Shown here one piece after another: positions 29,605 through 40,688 of a stretch of DNA of 64,000 nt. The notes under the pieces are model-generated. The model ran no database searches. It saw nothing but the letters and a program-made list of their open reading frames with translations, and had not been told where the DNA came from. Where the stretch lies: NCBI GenBank assembly GCA_964035015.1, contig OZ036014.1, positions 8,131,900-8,195,899 of the forward strand, given 5' to 3'. This DNA comes from Corallium rubrum (taxonomy: Eukaryota; Cnidaria; Anthozoa; Scleralcyonacea; Coralliidae). Every line of letters starts with the position of its first letter. The stretch's first letter is position 1. The position numbers and the translations under genes were made by a program.

Positions 29605-31365
29605 ATCATGAGTGTAACTATAAGTCGAGGTCGAGAGTCGAAGTCGAGGTTGAAGTCGAGAGTCGATAAATTGACCAGAAAATACAAAAAATCACTATAT
29701 ACGCACCACGGGATATATTTATAACCAATATACATTACAAAGCTTTGAGCCTTTGATCTATTCGCTAAAAACCGGGGGAAAGTGTTGTTGTTGTTCTCTA
29801 CATACTTATATACAGTCAACTCTCGTCTTGCGGACACCCCGCTATTACGGACACCTCGCTATTAAGGACAGTTGGTAAATCCCCGGCCGAAACTACTATG
29901 AAATGTATTGAAATAACTCTCGCTATAACGGACTCTCGCTATTACGGAATTGCGGACACTTCACGTGGTCCCCAACAAACATTTTTATTGTTCTACTCTC
30001 GTTACAACGAACACCTTGGACGTATTTTTCTCTCGACACATGAAAGTGAATGACTTTTTAATTTATCGAGTGACATATTTATGTTACTGATTCATGTTAC
30101 CGTTGTATTTTTAGTTTTGGAATAAAAAAAATATTTGAATACAAATTTTTGACTTGTATTTTGACTTGTACTGTGTAGTTATGTATCACAGTAAACGTCA
30201 ACTAGAAATTGAAATAAAGTGGACATTTTAAAACAAAAAAGCAGTAATACATTGTAGTGACATTTTACAACCTGAAATCGGGATATTTTCATCGCATGCA
30301 TCGCATCCCGCTATTGGGGACTCTCGTTATTACGGACACCAAATGACGGCCCCCAGGGTGTCCGCTATAACGAGAGTTGACTGTACATGCAGTATTTTAC
30401 TCTGCGTAACGCTAGGTGCCGTTTTGTTGTGAAAAGGAAGTTTCAAGTGAGTCAAGTTACCTTCTAGAGACTTGCTGATTGCGTTTCGTTTCGTTTAGCA
30501 ATTAGCATATACGTTTCGTCGTGTGTTACACTGTTAGTGATGGATGAGAAAGCTATTTCTAATTTAAAGATTGCTGACACATTGAAAAAAGATTTGGTTG
30601 CGTTTGAATCCGATGTTTGGGGGCATATAAAATACTGTATATAAATATATATTATGTTGACATATCTCTGCATAATTACTCTGGCGCTAAAAAGCGACGC
30701 ATACATCACTATTTCTATGTAAGCTGTTCGTGAAAGTGGCCGCTTTCCCCCAGTTTTTAGTGAATAGATCAAAGACTCAAAGCTTTGTATATCGGCTATT
30801 AACATCTGCAGTCACTATACTTACCCTTGTGGATGGTTAGGTGCAGACATGACTACAGGATATGTTGCGATTGGTTGTTACTTGGATTCAGGTCTCCACA
30901 CTACGTGTCGAATTCCATCCTTGACCGAACCACCTTTGCATGTCTGCACCTATCACACCGAAAATACTTTCGGTGGAAATTACAATTTGCTTTGATTGAT
31001 TAGGAGTGGGATGGTGGGACGCAAATATGTTCACTGTTAACGTTTTCCCCAAATAGGCAGTATGCCGACTAAACGCGTAATGACTCCTTGCTGGCAATGC
31101 ACCTTTAGTCATCAAACACTCTCACGCTGATTCTCCCCATTCTCCGCGCGCCGTTCCTTGGCTGTTAACCTTGGTTATTGCATAACCTCATTAAATATAT
31201 CCCGCGGTGCGTAGAAATAAGACACAATGTTGCGATAAACAATCGATTATACAGTATATAGTGATTTTGTGGTATTTTCTGGTCAATTTATCGACTTTCG
31301 ACTTCAACCCTCCACTCTCGACTCTCGACCCTCGACTCATACTTACACTCGAAAATCATCACGCA
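29605..31365. repeat. Inverted flanks with GTCGAGAGTCGA words
   Basis: AAGTCGAGGTCGAGAGTCGA...AATTGACCAGAAAATACA at 29620-29690 is mirrored by TTTTCTGGTCAATTTATCGA...CTCGACTCTCGACCCTCG at 31275-31340. A second mirrored pair is AAAGCTTTGAGCCTTTGATC (29739) and GATCAAAGACTCAAAGCTTT (30768). This suggests a large foldback element, later enlarged by the Tigger-like MITE. Within it, 30390-31190 has no recognisable gene. Confidence 0.6.
29813..30383. mobile_element. Tigger/pogo-like MITE with TA target
   Basis: 571 bp. CAGTCAACTCTCG... and ...CGAGAGTTGACTG at the ends, TA on both sides (29811-29812, 30384-30385). Subterminal TATTACGGACACC/GGTGTCCGCTATAACG words are typical of pogo/Tigger. Non-coding. 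Confidence 0.85.
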
Positions 31366-31429
31366 AAAAGTCTTCCGCTTCCGCTGCTTGTAACTCGTTG
31401 ATTATAAATGACACTTCTGGGTATTTTAA

Positions 31430-32240
31430 GCGGGAGTAACTAATGGTCGTGGGTCGTGGGTAAAATGTCGTGGGTCGTGGGTAAAATGTCGTGGGTCGTG
31501 GGTAAAAGTCGTGGGTCTTGATTTTTTCCAAACGCACACGGCGTTTCCGCGGACTTATTTAAATGCAATTACTAATATTTCGAAAACTATAGCTTAAAAC
31601 AACACAAAATTTAGCGAGAATGGTCGGAAACGCCGTGTGCGTTTACAATATATTGCTCTGCATGACGTTCAGTCATACGCTTTACAATAATTTTCACGCA
31701 CATTTGTTGCATGGGCAGAATTAAGTACATAGTCAGAATACCTTTTCTTCGTAAAGTTTATGAAGTTCTAAGCGAAACGTTCCAAAATATCAGCTTTCGA
31801 TTAAACAAGTTTCAGAGTCACTTAGCTCACTTAGGCGGTTGGTCATCTATAATAGCATGGAAACGCGGGTTTCAACTTTAACTCACCCATGACCCATCGA
31901 TATCTCCGTAAATGCGCATGCAGTAGCGATTGTGATTCACCTTTAAATTATTTAGTATAATCGTATTCCTTTTAATATTGATGTTGATAATACTTCTGAT
32001 TGTAATATTTAATGTTTTCGATTACTCTTGACAATGCAATCACCTTCGCCAAGTTTGTGCAAAATCCACTTCCCCCGAATAGCTATTCAATTTATTCAAC
32101 TTCAATAATACAACTTCTATAATTTATTCACAATTTTTGTGAAAAATCACGACCCACGACTTTTTACCCACGACCCACGACTTTTTACCCACGACCCACG
32201 ACATTTTACCCACGACCCAACGACCATTAGCTACTCCCAT
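31430..32240. mobile_element. Foldback element with tandem-repeat arms
   Basis: The left arm has TGGTCGTGGGTCGTGGGTAA / AATGTCGTGGGTCGTGGG in about four units. The right arm (32140-32230) has the complement CCCACGACCCACGAC in similar number, ending CGACCATTAG. Flanks GGGAGTAACTAATGG / CCATTAGCTACTCCC are inverted. The middle is AT-rich and non-coding, with two GAAACGCCGTGTGCGTTT-like words near 31532 and 31627. Confidence 0.8.
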
Positions 32241-32494
32241 TTTAAGCCATTAGTCACAGTTACAACAAGTCAACAATGAAGACGTGTATATAATAAATTA
32301 ACCAGGCTATCTGAACTCAAACAGCATAGTAAATAATTATAGTCAAGCTGACAAGCTGACGAGACACGTACAAGACTACCCAGTAGGGAGTGCTCAAAAC
32401 AATTTGTAAGTATATTTGCGCGTTTATTCAAATTTGCTCGCACTACGCAGTCCCTATGCTTGTTAGATGTCTATTCATGTTTTACCTTTAGTGC
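32241..32494. other. Unassigned short interval
   Basis: AT-rich, with no recognisable feature. Confidence 0.4.
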
Positions 32495-32640
32495 CGGCCA
32501 AAATTTAAGCGGGATCTGAGCACGATCAGTTAATCGCGCTTAACTTGGCCGTGTAACTGTAAACGCAACGGGATTGAAAAACGCTTGCTATTACGATGTA
32601 TTTTTGCCCTGCTGTCGAAGCTTCCACGCTGTAACTGTTC
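32495..32640. mobile_element. Left piece of a MITE split by the LTR element
   Basis: GGCCAAAATTTAAGCGGGAT...TTGCCCTGCTG matches 42978-43525. The continuation (TTCTTTGTTTCTTTCTTTTG, CTCGTGTACCGATGTCTTCC) is found only at 36890-36985, beyond the LTR element. Confidence 0.75.
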
Positions 32641-32648
32641 TATATAAC

Positions 32649-32907
32649 TGTCAGACAGCAGACAAATAGTCTGCAAACAGAATATGTTAATACTTTGTTT
32701 CCTGATTTGTAACCTTACATGTATTGTTTGTCTCTTCTGTGTTGATAACTCTAATTATAAATGTATGTAATGTATGAAAGTATGTAATATGATAAATAAT
32801 AAGATAGGATAAAAAGAGCTTAGGAAAGATCAGATAATAAAGTCAGATTGCAACTGGATCTCAAAATGTGCGCGTTTGTCTTTAGCGCTAGCTTGGCACG
32901 CGTTACA
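32649..32907 (+). repeat. LTR, + orientation (259 bp)
   Basis: Begins TGTCAGACAGCAG and ends ...CGCGTTACA. Contains AATAATAAGATAGGATAAAA and AATAAAGTCAGATTGCAACT. It is followed by AATTTGGTGGCAGCGGTGGG, the same primer-binding-type sequence that follows the other LTR. It is the reverse complement in orientation of 36624-36882 and has the same length. Confidence 0.8.
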
Positions 32908-33084
32908 AATTTGGTGGCAGCGGTGGGATGTTGAACCGAAAATCCATCAACAGACCTGCCAACCTACCCAAGCAAAAAGTGAGATCCAGTTTTTTCCTCC
33001 CAAAAAATAGTGAGAAAACTACGTTCATGTTCAAATCAATTCATTTTGCTTTTTTCCCACGTAATAGTTTTAACAAATACAGTA

Positions 33085-33415
33085 TAGAAACAATGGAACA
33101 ATCTCTCTCCCACCATTCGTAATAGTTCATCCGTTTCCTCCTTCAAACACAGACTGTTTACTACTCTTCTCTACTACACTCATCTTTCGATGTAAACAGG
33201 ATGCGCACTTGGAAAACCTTCTGTTCCAAGTGCCGCTCTTTCAACTTAAGCTGTTGTTCCTAATTCGTCATGTCTTCTGTAAACTGTATATTTGTTCTCG
33301 TCTTTATTTTATTGTATGTTATGTTTGTTTTCATTAAAGGTCGGTCTTCACATGGGACTACTCATGTCCTGTTGACCTTACCTAGTTCAACCATATCTTA
33401 TTTATTTATTTGATT
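33085..33415 (+). mobile_element. LINE 3' end
   Basis: WNNLSPTIRNSSSVSSFKHR..., and after a frameshift FDVNRMRTWKTFCSKCRS and a stop, the same order as in 1251-1619 (W-N-N, SFK, CxKC). The 3' part has CTTCACATGGGACTACTCATG and ends TTATTTATTTGATTTG. Confidence 0.65.
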
Positions 33416-33443
33416 TGCCACTGCTAAATTACAAAGACGATCG

Positions 33444-33545
<102 letters not shown>

Positions 33546-34022
33546 AATAATAAATACGTGGCAGGGTGGTCGCAACAGCTTTAGTTATTCAAAGTTTTTT
33601 TTTCTCTAATTTGATAGTTTTATTTCTTTCGCATTTATGTATGGTTGTAAAGTTAATAAATAATAAATAAATAAATAAATAAATAAATAAAATAAATAGT
33701 AGTATTAATAAAAGATAAGACTTTTTGTTGCTGCTTTTTGGGTTTCGTTTCATTTGACGATGGTATATACCATCGTCAAAATGGCGGATGTGGAAATAAA
33801 TTTTTCGTGACTGCTAAATTACTAACATCTACAAGTACACACTATACAATCTACTTCCATATTTATTTTGTCGCTAAATTTCGGTAAATTAAAATAGTGA
33901 AATCATACCAATGAAGAATCTAGTTTTAGGATTTTCATTTATCGTGAGAATCGAGAGACCGTGAGATTGTAGTCAAAATCGTGAGTCTCATCACGGCAAA
34001 ACCGTGAGACTTGGCAGGTCTG

Positions 34023-34245
34023 CATCAGCCACCGCGCTACCCGCCCTTTTGGTTCCATACTATTTAGCCAACGAAGAGCACTGTGATCAGTGACAATTGT
34101 GAACTTACGGCCTAGGAAGTAGAGGCGAAAGTGTTGTGTTCCGTAATGGATTGCCAAAGCTTTTTTCTCAGTGGTAGCATAGTTGCGTTCGCGAAGTGTA
34201 AGGCTCCGAGAACCGTATGCGACAACTCTTTCTGCGCCATTGTCA
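34023..34245 (-). pseudogene. Ty3/Gypsy RNase H fragment (middle part)
   Basis: - strand: AIHYGTQHFRLYFLGRKFTI, then VTDHSALRWL, which is the conserved TDHxxL segment of Gypsy RNase H, then RVARWLMQ before the insertion. The chromodomain/integrase part expected further downstream is missing. Confidence 0.8.
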
Positions 34246-34821
34246 TCACGTTGAAAGAACTACGCCTAAGCCGACATCTGACGCATCGGTATGTAGCGTA
34301 AGCTCTCGATCAAATTTCGGATAAGCTAATAATGGTGCCGAGCAGAGCTGACGTTTAAGTTCCGTAAAAGAATTCTCACACTCATCGGACCAGTGAAAAG
34401 GTGGAGTTTTGTCAGGGTGCGGCGATAGTTGCAAAATTGGTAATAAAGCGCCGATAATAGCTGGCTTATTGGCTAGACCTAAAAAACTCCGCAGTTCTTT
34501 CAGACATGTCGGAGCTGCGATTTTCTTTACGGCCTCGATCTTAACTGGATCTGGACTTATACCCTTCTTTTTAGAGACCACATGGCCAAGAAACGCCACT
34601 TTCGTTTCCGCAAATTGGCACTTCTCCAATTTAACGCGCAAGTTATGTTGCCGAAATCTGTTGAGTATTGTTCTCAACCTATGGTTATGCTCGTGGAGAG
34701 TGCGCCCAAAACAAATAACGTTGTCCAGATAACATAAACATATTTCGAACGTTAACCCTGCCAGGACGATCTCCATGGCCCGTTGAAAAGTGGCCGGCGC
34801 CGTTTCTAAGCCGAAACTCAT
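34246..34821 (-). pseudogene. Ty3/Gypsy reverse transcriptase second half and RNase H start
   Basis: MSFGLETAPATFQRAM (RT motif block 4), then CYLDNVICFG where the catalytic YxDD is YLDN, FLGHVVS, and LRSFLGLANK; the connection domain leads to LTLHTDASDVGLG, the RNase H start. The changed catalytic aspartate and frameshifts on both sides show that the copy is dead. The segment joining it to the upstream RT part is out of frame. Confidence 0.85.
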
Positions 34822-34866
34822 GCGTCACAAAAGCATCGACCGATCGCGTGGGTCAACGGATATTTG

Positions 34867-35445
34867 CTAGTACCCGCTCCGGAGATCTAAAGTTGAGAAT
34901 GTTGCCTCTCCTAGCGAATCTAGAATGTCTGCAATATTCGGAATTGGGTGCGAATCATTAAGCGTAACTTGGTTTAATTTCCGATAGTCTACACAAAACC
35001 GAAGTTCCCCTGAACGTTTTTTGACTGAGACAATTGGACTTGACCAGGGGCTTGTGCTAGGCGTAAGGCAAACGACGTGCATGGTGATGTTTAATCGGAG
35101 TGGAATTCCTGTATTAATGGTATGTGTTACCACGTTTGTGTGGCCTACCATCGCTTCGAACACATCTTCAAATTCGGATAAAACCGCTAGAACACTGTCT
35201 TTCGCGGAGCGATCTAACTTAGGGTTGATAACCTCTTCGAATCTGGTGTTATTAGCTACCGTATTATGTATTTTCACTCCGCAAGTCCACCTAGCATTCC
35301 TGACTTTGCTATGAGACTCAACAAGTGGGTTAAATGCTGCAACTTTAGTACCAAACTTTAGCTCGGCTGGTTCACTCAAAGCGTTCATGACCCTGAGGAA
35401 AACATTTCTACCGTTGGGACGGACTACGGCGTGAGCCACGGGCAT
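34867..35445 (-). pseudogene. Ty3/Gypsy reverse transcriptase first half
   Basis: SPWSSPIVSVKKRSGELRFC followed by VDYRKLNQVT, HPIPNIADIL, and FSTLDLRSGY, the fingers/palm blocks 1-3 of Gypsy RT. Upstream is a linker with FEDVFEAMVG. The frame then stops (AG-TACCCG region near 34866) where WQI would follow. Catalytic D in TLDL is present here. Confidence 0.88.
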
Positions 35446-35520
35446 CCACTACCCAAATCATGATCACCTAATGGTGCTATCATGCCTACTTCTGCCTTAC
35501 TGCTGACGATCATTTCAGTT

Positions 35521-35875
35521 CTAGCAGGCACAACTACATTTTGGTCTAAAACCACAGCAATATCGGCTTTCATACGCGATTGGACGAGGATGGTTGAATC
35601 CGTCACACGCTTCAGGTATTTCAGTGGTCTGGAAAGGCACACTGCTTGCCTCAGTTACCTCAGATATCGTTCCACCTTTGGGAAGGGAATAAAAACTCAC
35701 GTTGGTCCGCCCATGGGGCCCTGTTAAGAAATAGGAGCTACAACCCTTGTCAAAGTTTCCCTTTAAACTTAACCTATTCTCTATAAGGAAGTCCCACCCT
35801 AGCACGCAGTAGTATTTGATCTGGAGTCGGTCGACTTTTGAACCTCGGTTTGACCTTTGAACCAGCAATCTTTGG
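35521..35875 (-). pseudogene. Ty3/Gypsy protease-region remnant
   Basis: YYCVLGWDFLIENR resembles the LGxDFL end of a retroviral-type aspartic protease domain. The active-site DTGA/DSGA was not found in this frame, and the frame shifts to the next one near 35520-35640. Confidence 0.55.
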
Positions 35876-36608
35876 TTATGTGGCCCATCTTATGTGACCA
35901 CACTCGACCCCGCTTTGCTTCCTGGACTGAATGAAGAGGTATCCCGTTCGCTTGTCGATAGCTTCTCCTCCATATTCTTTTGCCAATACGGCGAGATCCG
36001 ACACCATTGCGATCAAGTTGGCTATTTCTTCACTCTTTTTACTTGCTACACCAGCGGTTGTCACCTCGTTGTTCTGGTCCGTGTAGTCTTGAATGGCTCG
36101 ATAGCCTTGGACAAACGACACCATCTTTGGGAGATCTGGCGCAGGGCCACTTTCTAACAATTCTATCTTGACGCTCTTTGGCAAACCTTTCATAAACTGC
36201 CTCGTCAACAGCGCTGTTTTTGCCCTCTCGTCGATATCTGGGTCTGCTTTCAGGAGGATTTTCTCGGTCCAACTCCCACTTATAAACGGAAGGGTCCTCC
36301 CATGGTTTCAACGATCTCGTTTCGAACTCTGCGTAGTAGATTTCTCTGCTTGCAGGCGGGCACAGCGCCTCCCTCAGAGCTTTTGCTGCGTTGGAGTACG
36401 ACTCACGGCTTTCTCCGTCAAGGGCGTAAAAATGGCTTGCTGCTTGTCCCCGAAGGAAAGCTGGCAACTTCTTGATTTTGGCATCTGCGTTCCACCCATT
36501 TGCCTCCGCACAAGCGTCGAATTCGCGAAGCCAAGTTACTATATCACCGCGTTCGAATTTGCCAGGCAGAATTGCTGTCGCCATTGTCAAGGATTCGATG
36601 GATCCCAT
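35876..36608 (-). pseudogene. Ty3/Gypsy gag remnant (frameshifted)
   Basis: Begins near MGSIESLTMATAILPGKFER, then VTWLREFDACAEANGW, LPAFLRGQAASHFYAL, YYAEFETRSLKPWEDPSVY, typical of Gypsy gag capsid. The frame shifts near 36250, and a second frame carries RQFMKGLPKSVKIELL and ends in a CGHI-type zinc-knuckle scrap. The start lies within a few bases of the primer-binding-type sequence. Confidence 0.75.
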
Positions 36609-36623
36609 CGCTGCCACCAAATT

Positions 36624-36882
36624 TGTAATGTACCGAGCTAGCGCTAAAGACAGACGCGCACACTGTGAGATCCAGTTGCAATCTGACTTTATTATCTTTC
36701 CCAAGCTCTTTTTATCCTATCTTATTATTTATCATTTAATCAAACTATCACAGTTTATAGGATTAAAATGTTCCAATTAGAGTTATCAACACATAAGTGA
36801 CAAACAATATATGTAAGGTTACAAAACAGGAAACAACGTATTAACATATTCTGTTTGCAGACTATTTGTCTGCAGTCTAACA
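36624..36882 (-). repeat. LTR, - orientation (259 bp), 5' LTR of the Gypsy remnant
   Basis: Read on the - strand it begins TGTTAGACTGCAGACAAATA and ends GCTCGGTACATTACA, followed by AATTTGGTGGCAGCGATGGG and gag. It matches 32649-32907 but in opposite orientation, so the two LTRs do not form a normal direct pair. Confidence 0.85.
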
Positions 36883-36889
36883 GTTATAT

Positions 36890-36985
36890 ATTTCTTTGTT
36901 TCTTTCTTTTGCTATTACTCTTTCTCGTGTACCGATGTCTTCCGTAGTTCAGTTCCGTTGTTCTTTGACGTAATGACAGTGTAAA
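36890..36985. mobile_element. Right piece of the MITE split by the LTR element
   Basis: TTTCTTTGTTTCTTTC...CGTGTACCGATGTCTTCCGT matches 43546-43640, continuing the MITE begun at 32495-32640. Confidence 0.75.
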
Positions 36986-37165
36986 CGCTACAATTATTGG
37001 ATGAGGTTGAGCATGATAGGCCTAGCTTGTGTTATCAACGCCGAGGTAAGTGTTATCTGTTCGGCTGAGGCGGATAACAAACCGAGGCTTGATAACACAA
37101 GCTATCATGCGACAACCGAATTCAACAATTGTTTTATTATACAATTATAAATGTAGAAACCTTTA
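36986..37165. repeat. Foldback (GCATGATAG..TTGTGTTATCAA)
   Basis: GCATGATAGGCCTAGCTTGTGTTATCAACGCCGAGG pairs with CCGAGGCTTGATAACACAAGCTATCATGC; inner GTTATC/GATAAC pair. The flanks are AT-rich. Confidence 0.75.
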
Positions 37166-37529
37166 AGGAGTTTTATACAAAGTTAAAAGTAAGATAAAAA
37201 AGTGAATCATATACCGTCTTCAGTTGAGGTTCGCTTACTTTTTTCTCTTTCAAATATAATTTTCTCTTTCAAATACTGCTTTAAACTCTAACAGCTGTAT
37301 GTGTAGCTCGCTTGGTTTTTCTTTTTGGTTTTGGTGTCAACAAAACTTGCCAAATTCGGCCGATTAATTCACTAGTTCTGATTGTCACTCCTAAAGGTCC
37401 CGGCGGCCATGTTTGTTTTGCTCAAACCGCTGGCCAGCTCGCGAAATTACGTCATAGATTGTATCAGTATTGTATATAAAATAACATGCATACTACGCGA
37501 GCCCTGATTGGTCAATTGCCGTATTTGGA

Positions 37530-37805
37530 TTAGAGTATCCAAACACGGAAAATTCCCGCCAAAACGATTTTTTGAAAATGTCGGACAGTATATCATATTC
37601 ACTTACTTGTGATTATTTTATAAAACAAATACCAAATGTTTTTTTCCGTGTTTGGAGACTCTTATCCAAACACTTGGGAAATTGCTCGACTATCGAAAAG
37701 CTAAAAACACTCGCCTAGGACTCGTGTTTTGTCACGCTTTTCTCCAGTCTCTCAATTTCCCGCGTGTTTGGATCAGAGTATCCAAACACGGAAAACCATT
37801 TGGTA
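37530..37805. repeat. Repeats of GTATCCAAACACGGAAAA
   Basis: TTGGATTAGAGTATCCAAACACGGAAAATT at 37536, an inverted version near 37640-37672, and GTTTGGATCAGAGTATCCAAACACGGAAAACC at 37763. Each holds a short palindrome. Probably the ends of a MITE of about 270 bp. Confidence 0.65.
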
Positions 37806-37889
37806 TTTCTTTAATAATACTATTTGCCACAATGCAAATCTTCAAAGAATTAACTGTATATAATTAATGAAATATAATTGTTATACATG

Positions 37890-38325
37890 TACTTTGATAG
37901 TAGAGGGTCGGACTATAGTAAACCGGAGCTTGCGGTTTCGAATCCCAGCCTCGATCGAGAAGAGTTTTCTCTACTTAGGCCAAATAAAAAAATATATCCC
38001 GGTTTCTCATCAGAACTTACTCAAAAAGTAAATGAGGGATGCGCCTTTTTTATTTTATTTTCTCCCTATAATTGTTCCCAACTCAAAGTCGGATCATATA
38101 CATGCAGTAACAAATGGGATATACCCTGCACATTATTATATATACTGCATGTATTAAAAAGGCAATTTTTATATATAAAAGTAGTTCAATAAATTTTGAG
38201 TCTCAGTTCTTGGCCTTGGCGTAAAATTTTTTAATATATTAAATATATTTTTAAAAAAATTAAAATGCGGCACCATTTTCAGACGCGATGAGAAACTGGG
38301 ATATTTTTTTATTTGGCGTCGTTAT
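37890..38325. mobile_element. tRNA-like SINE fragment with inverted ends
   Basis: GGTCGGACTATAGTAAACCG...GCGGTTTCGAATCCCAGCCTC carries a B-box-like GGTTTCGAATCCC. AATAAAAAAATATATCCCGG / TTTCTCATC at 37983 is mirrored at 38288-38322 (GATGAGAAACTGGGATATTTTTTTATT). Confidence 0.55.
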
Positions 38326-38348
38326 CTGGAATGGTTCGTGAATGATCG

Positions 38349-38558
38349 CGAATCTCGACTGCGCATCAGAATGACGCGTTCTGAGTCGGGATGAAACTTA
38401 ATTAACTTTATAATATCAGGCTAAAGCTGCAGTTTTCATTTTCATTTACATTTCTGAACTCATTGTACTGAATTCCTCAGCCTAATGTTACAAATTGAAA
38501 TAAGTTTATCCCGACTCAGAACGCGTCATTCTGATGCGCAGTCGAGATTCGCGATTCA
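38349..38558. mobile_element. Inverted-repeat element (GATCGCGAATCTCGACTGCG)
   Basis: The arms GCGAATCTCGACTGCGCATCAGAATGACGCG / TTCTGAGTCGGGAT and their complement at 38507-38555 are near-perfect (about 50 bp) around 110 bases of AT-rich sequence. Confidence 0.85.
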
Positions 38559-38669
38559 TGTATACCATTATTCCGGCCCACTGCATCTGAGTTTGCTGTA
38601 CCACAATAATTATTCTAAGTTTATTGTTGTTTACCCCATCAGTTTTCAAATCTTTATGTTGATGGCTTA

Positions 38670-39417
38670 GACCCCGTTTACACGATGCCGGTACAATTTG
38701 AAAACGGAACAAAATCATGCCGGTACAATTTGAAAACGGAAAAAATCATGCTTGTGTGTAAATACATGCAGGCAAAAAAGTCTTGCGTTTACACGGTGCC
38801 GGTATAATATAATGACGGATTAGCATGTGAATACTGCTGACCCGAATAATGTAGTCGTATATATCGCGATTACCGTCATCAACTGTTACGGCACGGGCAT
38901 GTACACGATACCGGTTAGTGTTCCGCTTTCATTTCATGCCGTCAAAGAACCCGTCTTCATTTTATGGCGTTTTCATGTCATTTTTGTGCCGGTATCGTGT
39001 AAACACAAGGCCTAAACGGCATGATTTTGTTCCGTTTTCAAATTGTACCGGCATATGTCGCCTGGTTCTTATGTCGCCGATCGTCGCCGACCCATGATTT
39101 AGATGCATGTTAAGTAAAAGAATAAAAGCACTGCTTTTCTGCATTGTTCTTTATTACTTAACATGCTGCTGCACTTCCCGTTTTAACATGCATCTAAATC
39201 ACAAATCGCCGACGATCGGCGACCATCGGAGACATATGAGAACCAGGCTTTTACACGATGCCGGTACAATTTGAAAACGGGACAAAATCATGCCGTTTAG
39301 GCCTTGCGCTTACACGATACCGGCACAAAAATGACATGAAATGTTATATGCTGTATTTGCATACCGGCATGATTTTGTTCCGTTTTCAAAGTGTACCAGC
39401 ATCGTGTAAACGGGGTC
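38670..39417. mobile_element. Harbinger-like MITE with TTA target and nested MITE
   Basis: Ends GACCCCGTTTACACGATGCC and complement; TTA on each side (38667-38669, 39418-39420). Repeated inner words GGTACAATTTGAAAACGG and AACAAAATCATGCCGG. A GCCGATCG MITE (39058-39250) is inserted inside. The same GAC..GTC/TWA layout as 6846-7513. Confidence 0.8.
39058..39250. mobile_element. GCCGATCG-type MITE nested in 38670-39417
   Basis: GCCTGGTTCTTATGTCGCCGATCG and CATATGAGAACCAGGC ends, the same internal ATTTAGATGCATGTTAA arms, opposite internal orientation to 7631-7820. Confidence 0.8.
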
Positions 39418-39743
39418 TTAATTGATACGTCGCTCTTGTGTAAACTAACTATACATGCAATACATGTTCCTTATCATATTTTATTAGTGTGAATCGCTTC
39501 TCTTTATACAACTGTACGTAATTCAGTCAAAACAGTTTATGATGTCATATATATAATCTGCATGTACCAGTATACGATATAATCCGCGTGCGTGACATTT
39601 TGTGGGCTGGATTTCACCTCGCACTTGACATATGATTTTCCTAGCCCTTCGAGAATGGCTAGCCCTTCCTGGTCATATACATACAATAGCGAAATAAAAG
39701 TAGCGTGCTGCGTAGGCAGTGTTGAAACAACAATCGAAATATA

Positions 39744-40544
39744 CAGGGTGTCCCAAAAAGATGCCCCCATCCATTTATGAGGTGCACCTTCTTTAATTAT
39801 GATACAAGAAGTAAATTTTTATATCACGCCGAAAGCCCATCCCTCCTTCTTTGTTGTCTGAAATTTTCAGAGCTAAGTAGTTGTCTACTCGCTTCCTGTA
39901 GTCATTTAAAGAGGCAACATCAAAATTTGAACTTGTCCAAATTAGGTATGCTACGTCAAGATTTGGAAATCGTCTCCTAAAGGCTTCCCTTGTCCTTGTT
40001 GGGCTTCTTGTTTCATGATAGGAAAGTACCATGAATGCTCTTTCCTCGAAAGCGAATTGTTGTCCAACCATCTTAAGACGGATGAAGTAAAGTGCACTTC
40101 TGCCTATACATGGCAAACATGCTGCATGGAACTCTCATGAGCATTGTTATTACCCCAAGGAACCCCACATGATTTGATGCCGCATTGCTTCATTTGGAAT
40201 CAAACTTTATTCCCCTGTGGTCAGTTTTTCACATGCATATGTATTCAAACTTGTATTCCGCACTCAAAAAACGGGAATGGGCGACATTCGTTTGGGACAC
40301 TCTGTATTTCTCCAAATCTGTAAGTAGCACAGATAATTTGCATAACTTGGACAAGTTCAAATTTAGATGTTGCCTCTTTAAATGACTCCAGGAAGCGAGT
40401 AGATAACTATTTAGCTCTGAAAATTTCAGACAACAAAGAAGGAGTGATGGGCTTTCGGCGTGATATAAAAATTTACTTCTTGTACCCAAATTAAAGAAGA
40501 TACAGTACAAAAACGGATGAGGGGCATTTTTTTGGGACACCCTG
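39744..40544. mobile_element. Mariner/Tc1-like element, internally inverted
   Basis: 801 bp with ends CAGGGTGTCCCAAAAAGATG and CATTTTTTTGGGACACCCTG, TA on both sides. The inner 39800-39950 part is repeated inverted at 40330-40490, so it is also a foldback. A further TTTGGGACACTCTGTATT end-like sequence lies at 40292. One - strand frame keeps a transposase-type HTH (next entry). Confidence 0.85.
39793..40116 (-). pseudogene. Transposase N-terminal HTH remnant
   Basis: A - strand frame with FAFEERAFMVLSYHETRS, then REAFRRRFPN, the pattern of the N-terminal helix-turn-helix (DUF4817-like) often found at the start of mariner-type transposases in invertebrates. The DDE catalytic domain is absent. 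The frame then runs into the inverted arm. Family name from memory. Confidence 0.6.
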
Positions 40545-40554
40545 TAGTAAGGCG

Positions 40555-40688
40555 GATATATTGCCGAAACATAGAAGGTAGGAGTCTAATAACGTTTCGA
40601 GCGAAGGCCCTTCGTCAGGTTTCTTTGACGAAGGGCCTTCGCTCGAAACGTTAGACTCCTCTACGTTTTCCGTTTCGGCAATATATCT
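40555..40688. repeat. Palindrome with hammerhead-like core, Penelope-type end
   Basis: GATATATTGCCGAAAC...GTTTCGAGCGAAGGCCCTTCGTCA and its complement are separated by about 5 bases. On the - strand CCTGACGA, then GGGC-CTTC-GCTC (a 4-bp stem), then GAAAC (40592-40618). On + the first base is changed (TTGACGA). CTGANGA...GAAA is the hammerhead ribozyme core, known from Penelope-like retroelements. An unpaired A and undefined stems I/III keep this tentative. Confidence 0.5.

Noticed and set aside
34409-36780. + strand frames of 60-157 codons across the Gypsy region
   Set aside because: Antisense shadows of gag and pol on the - strand.
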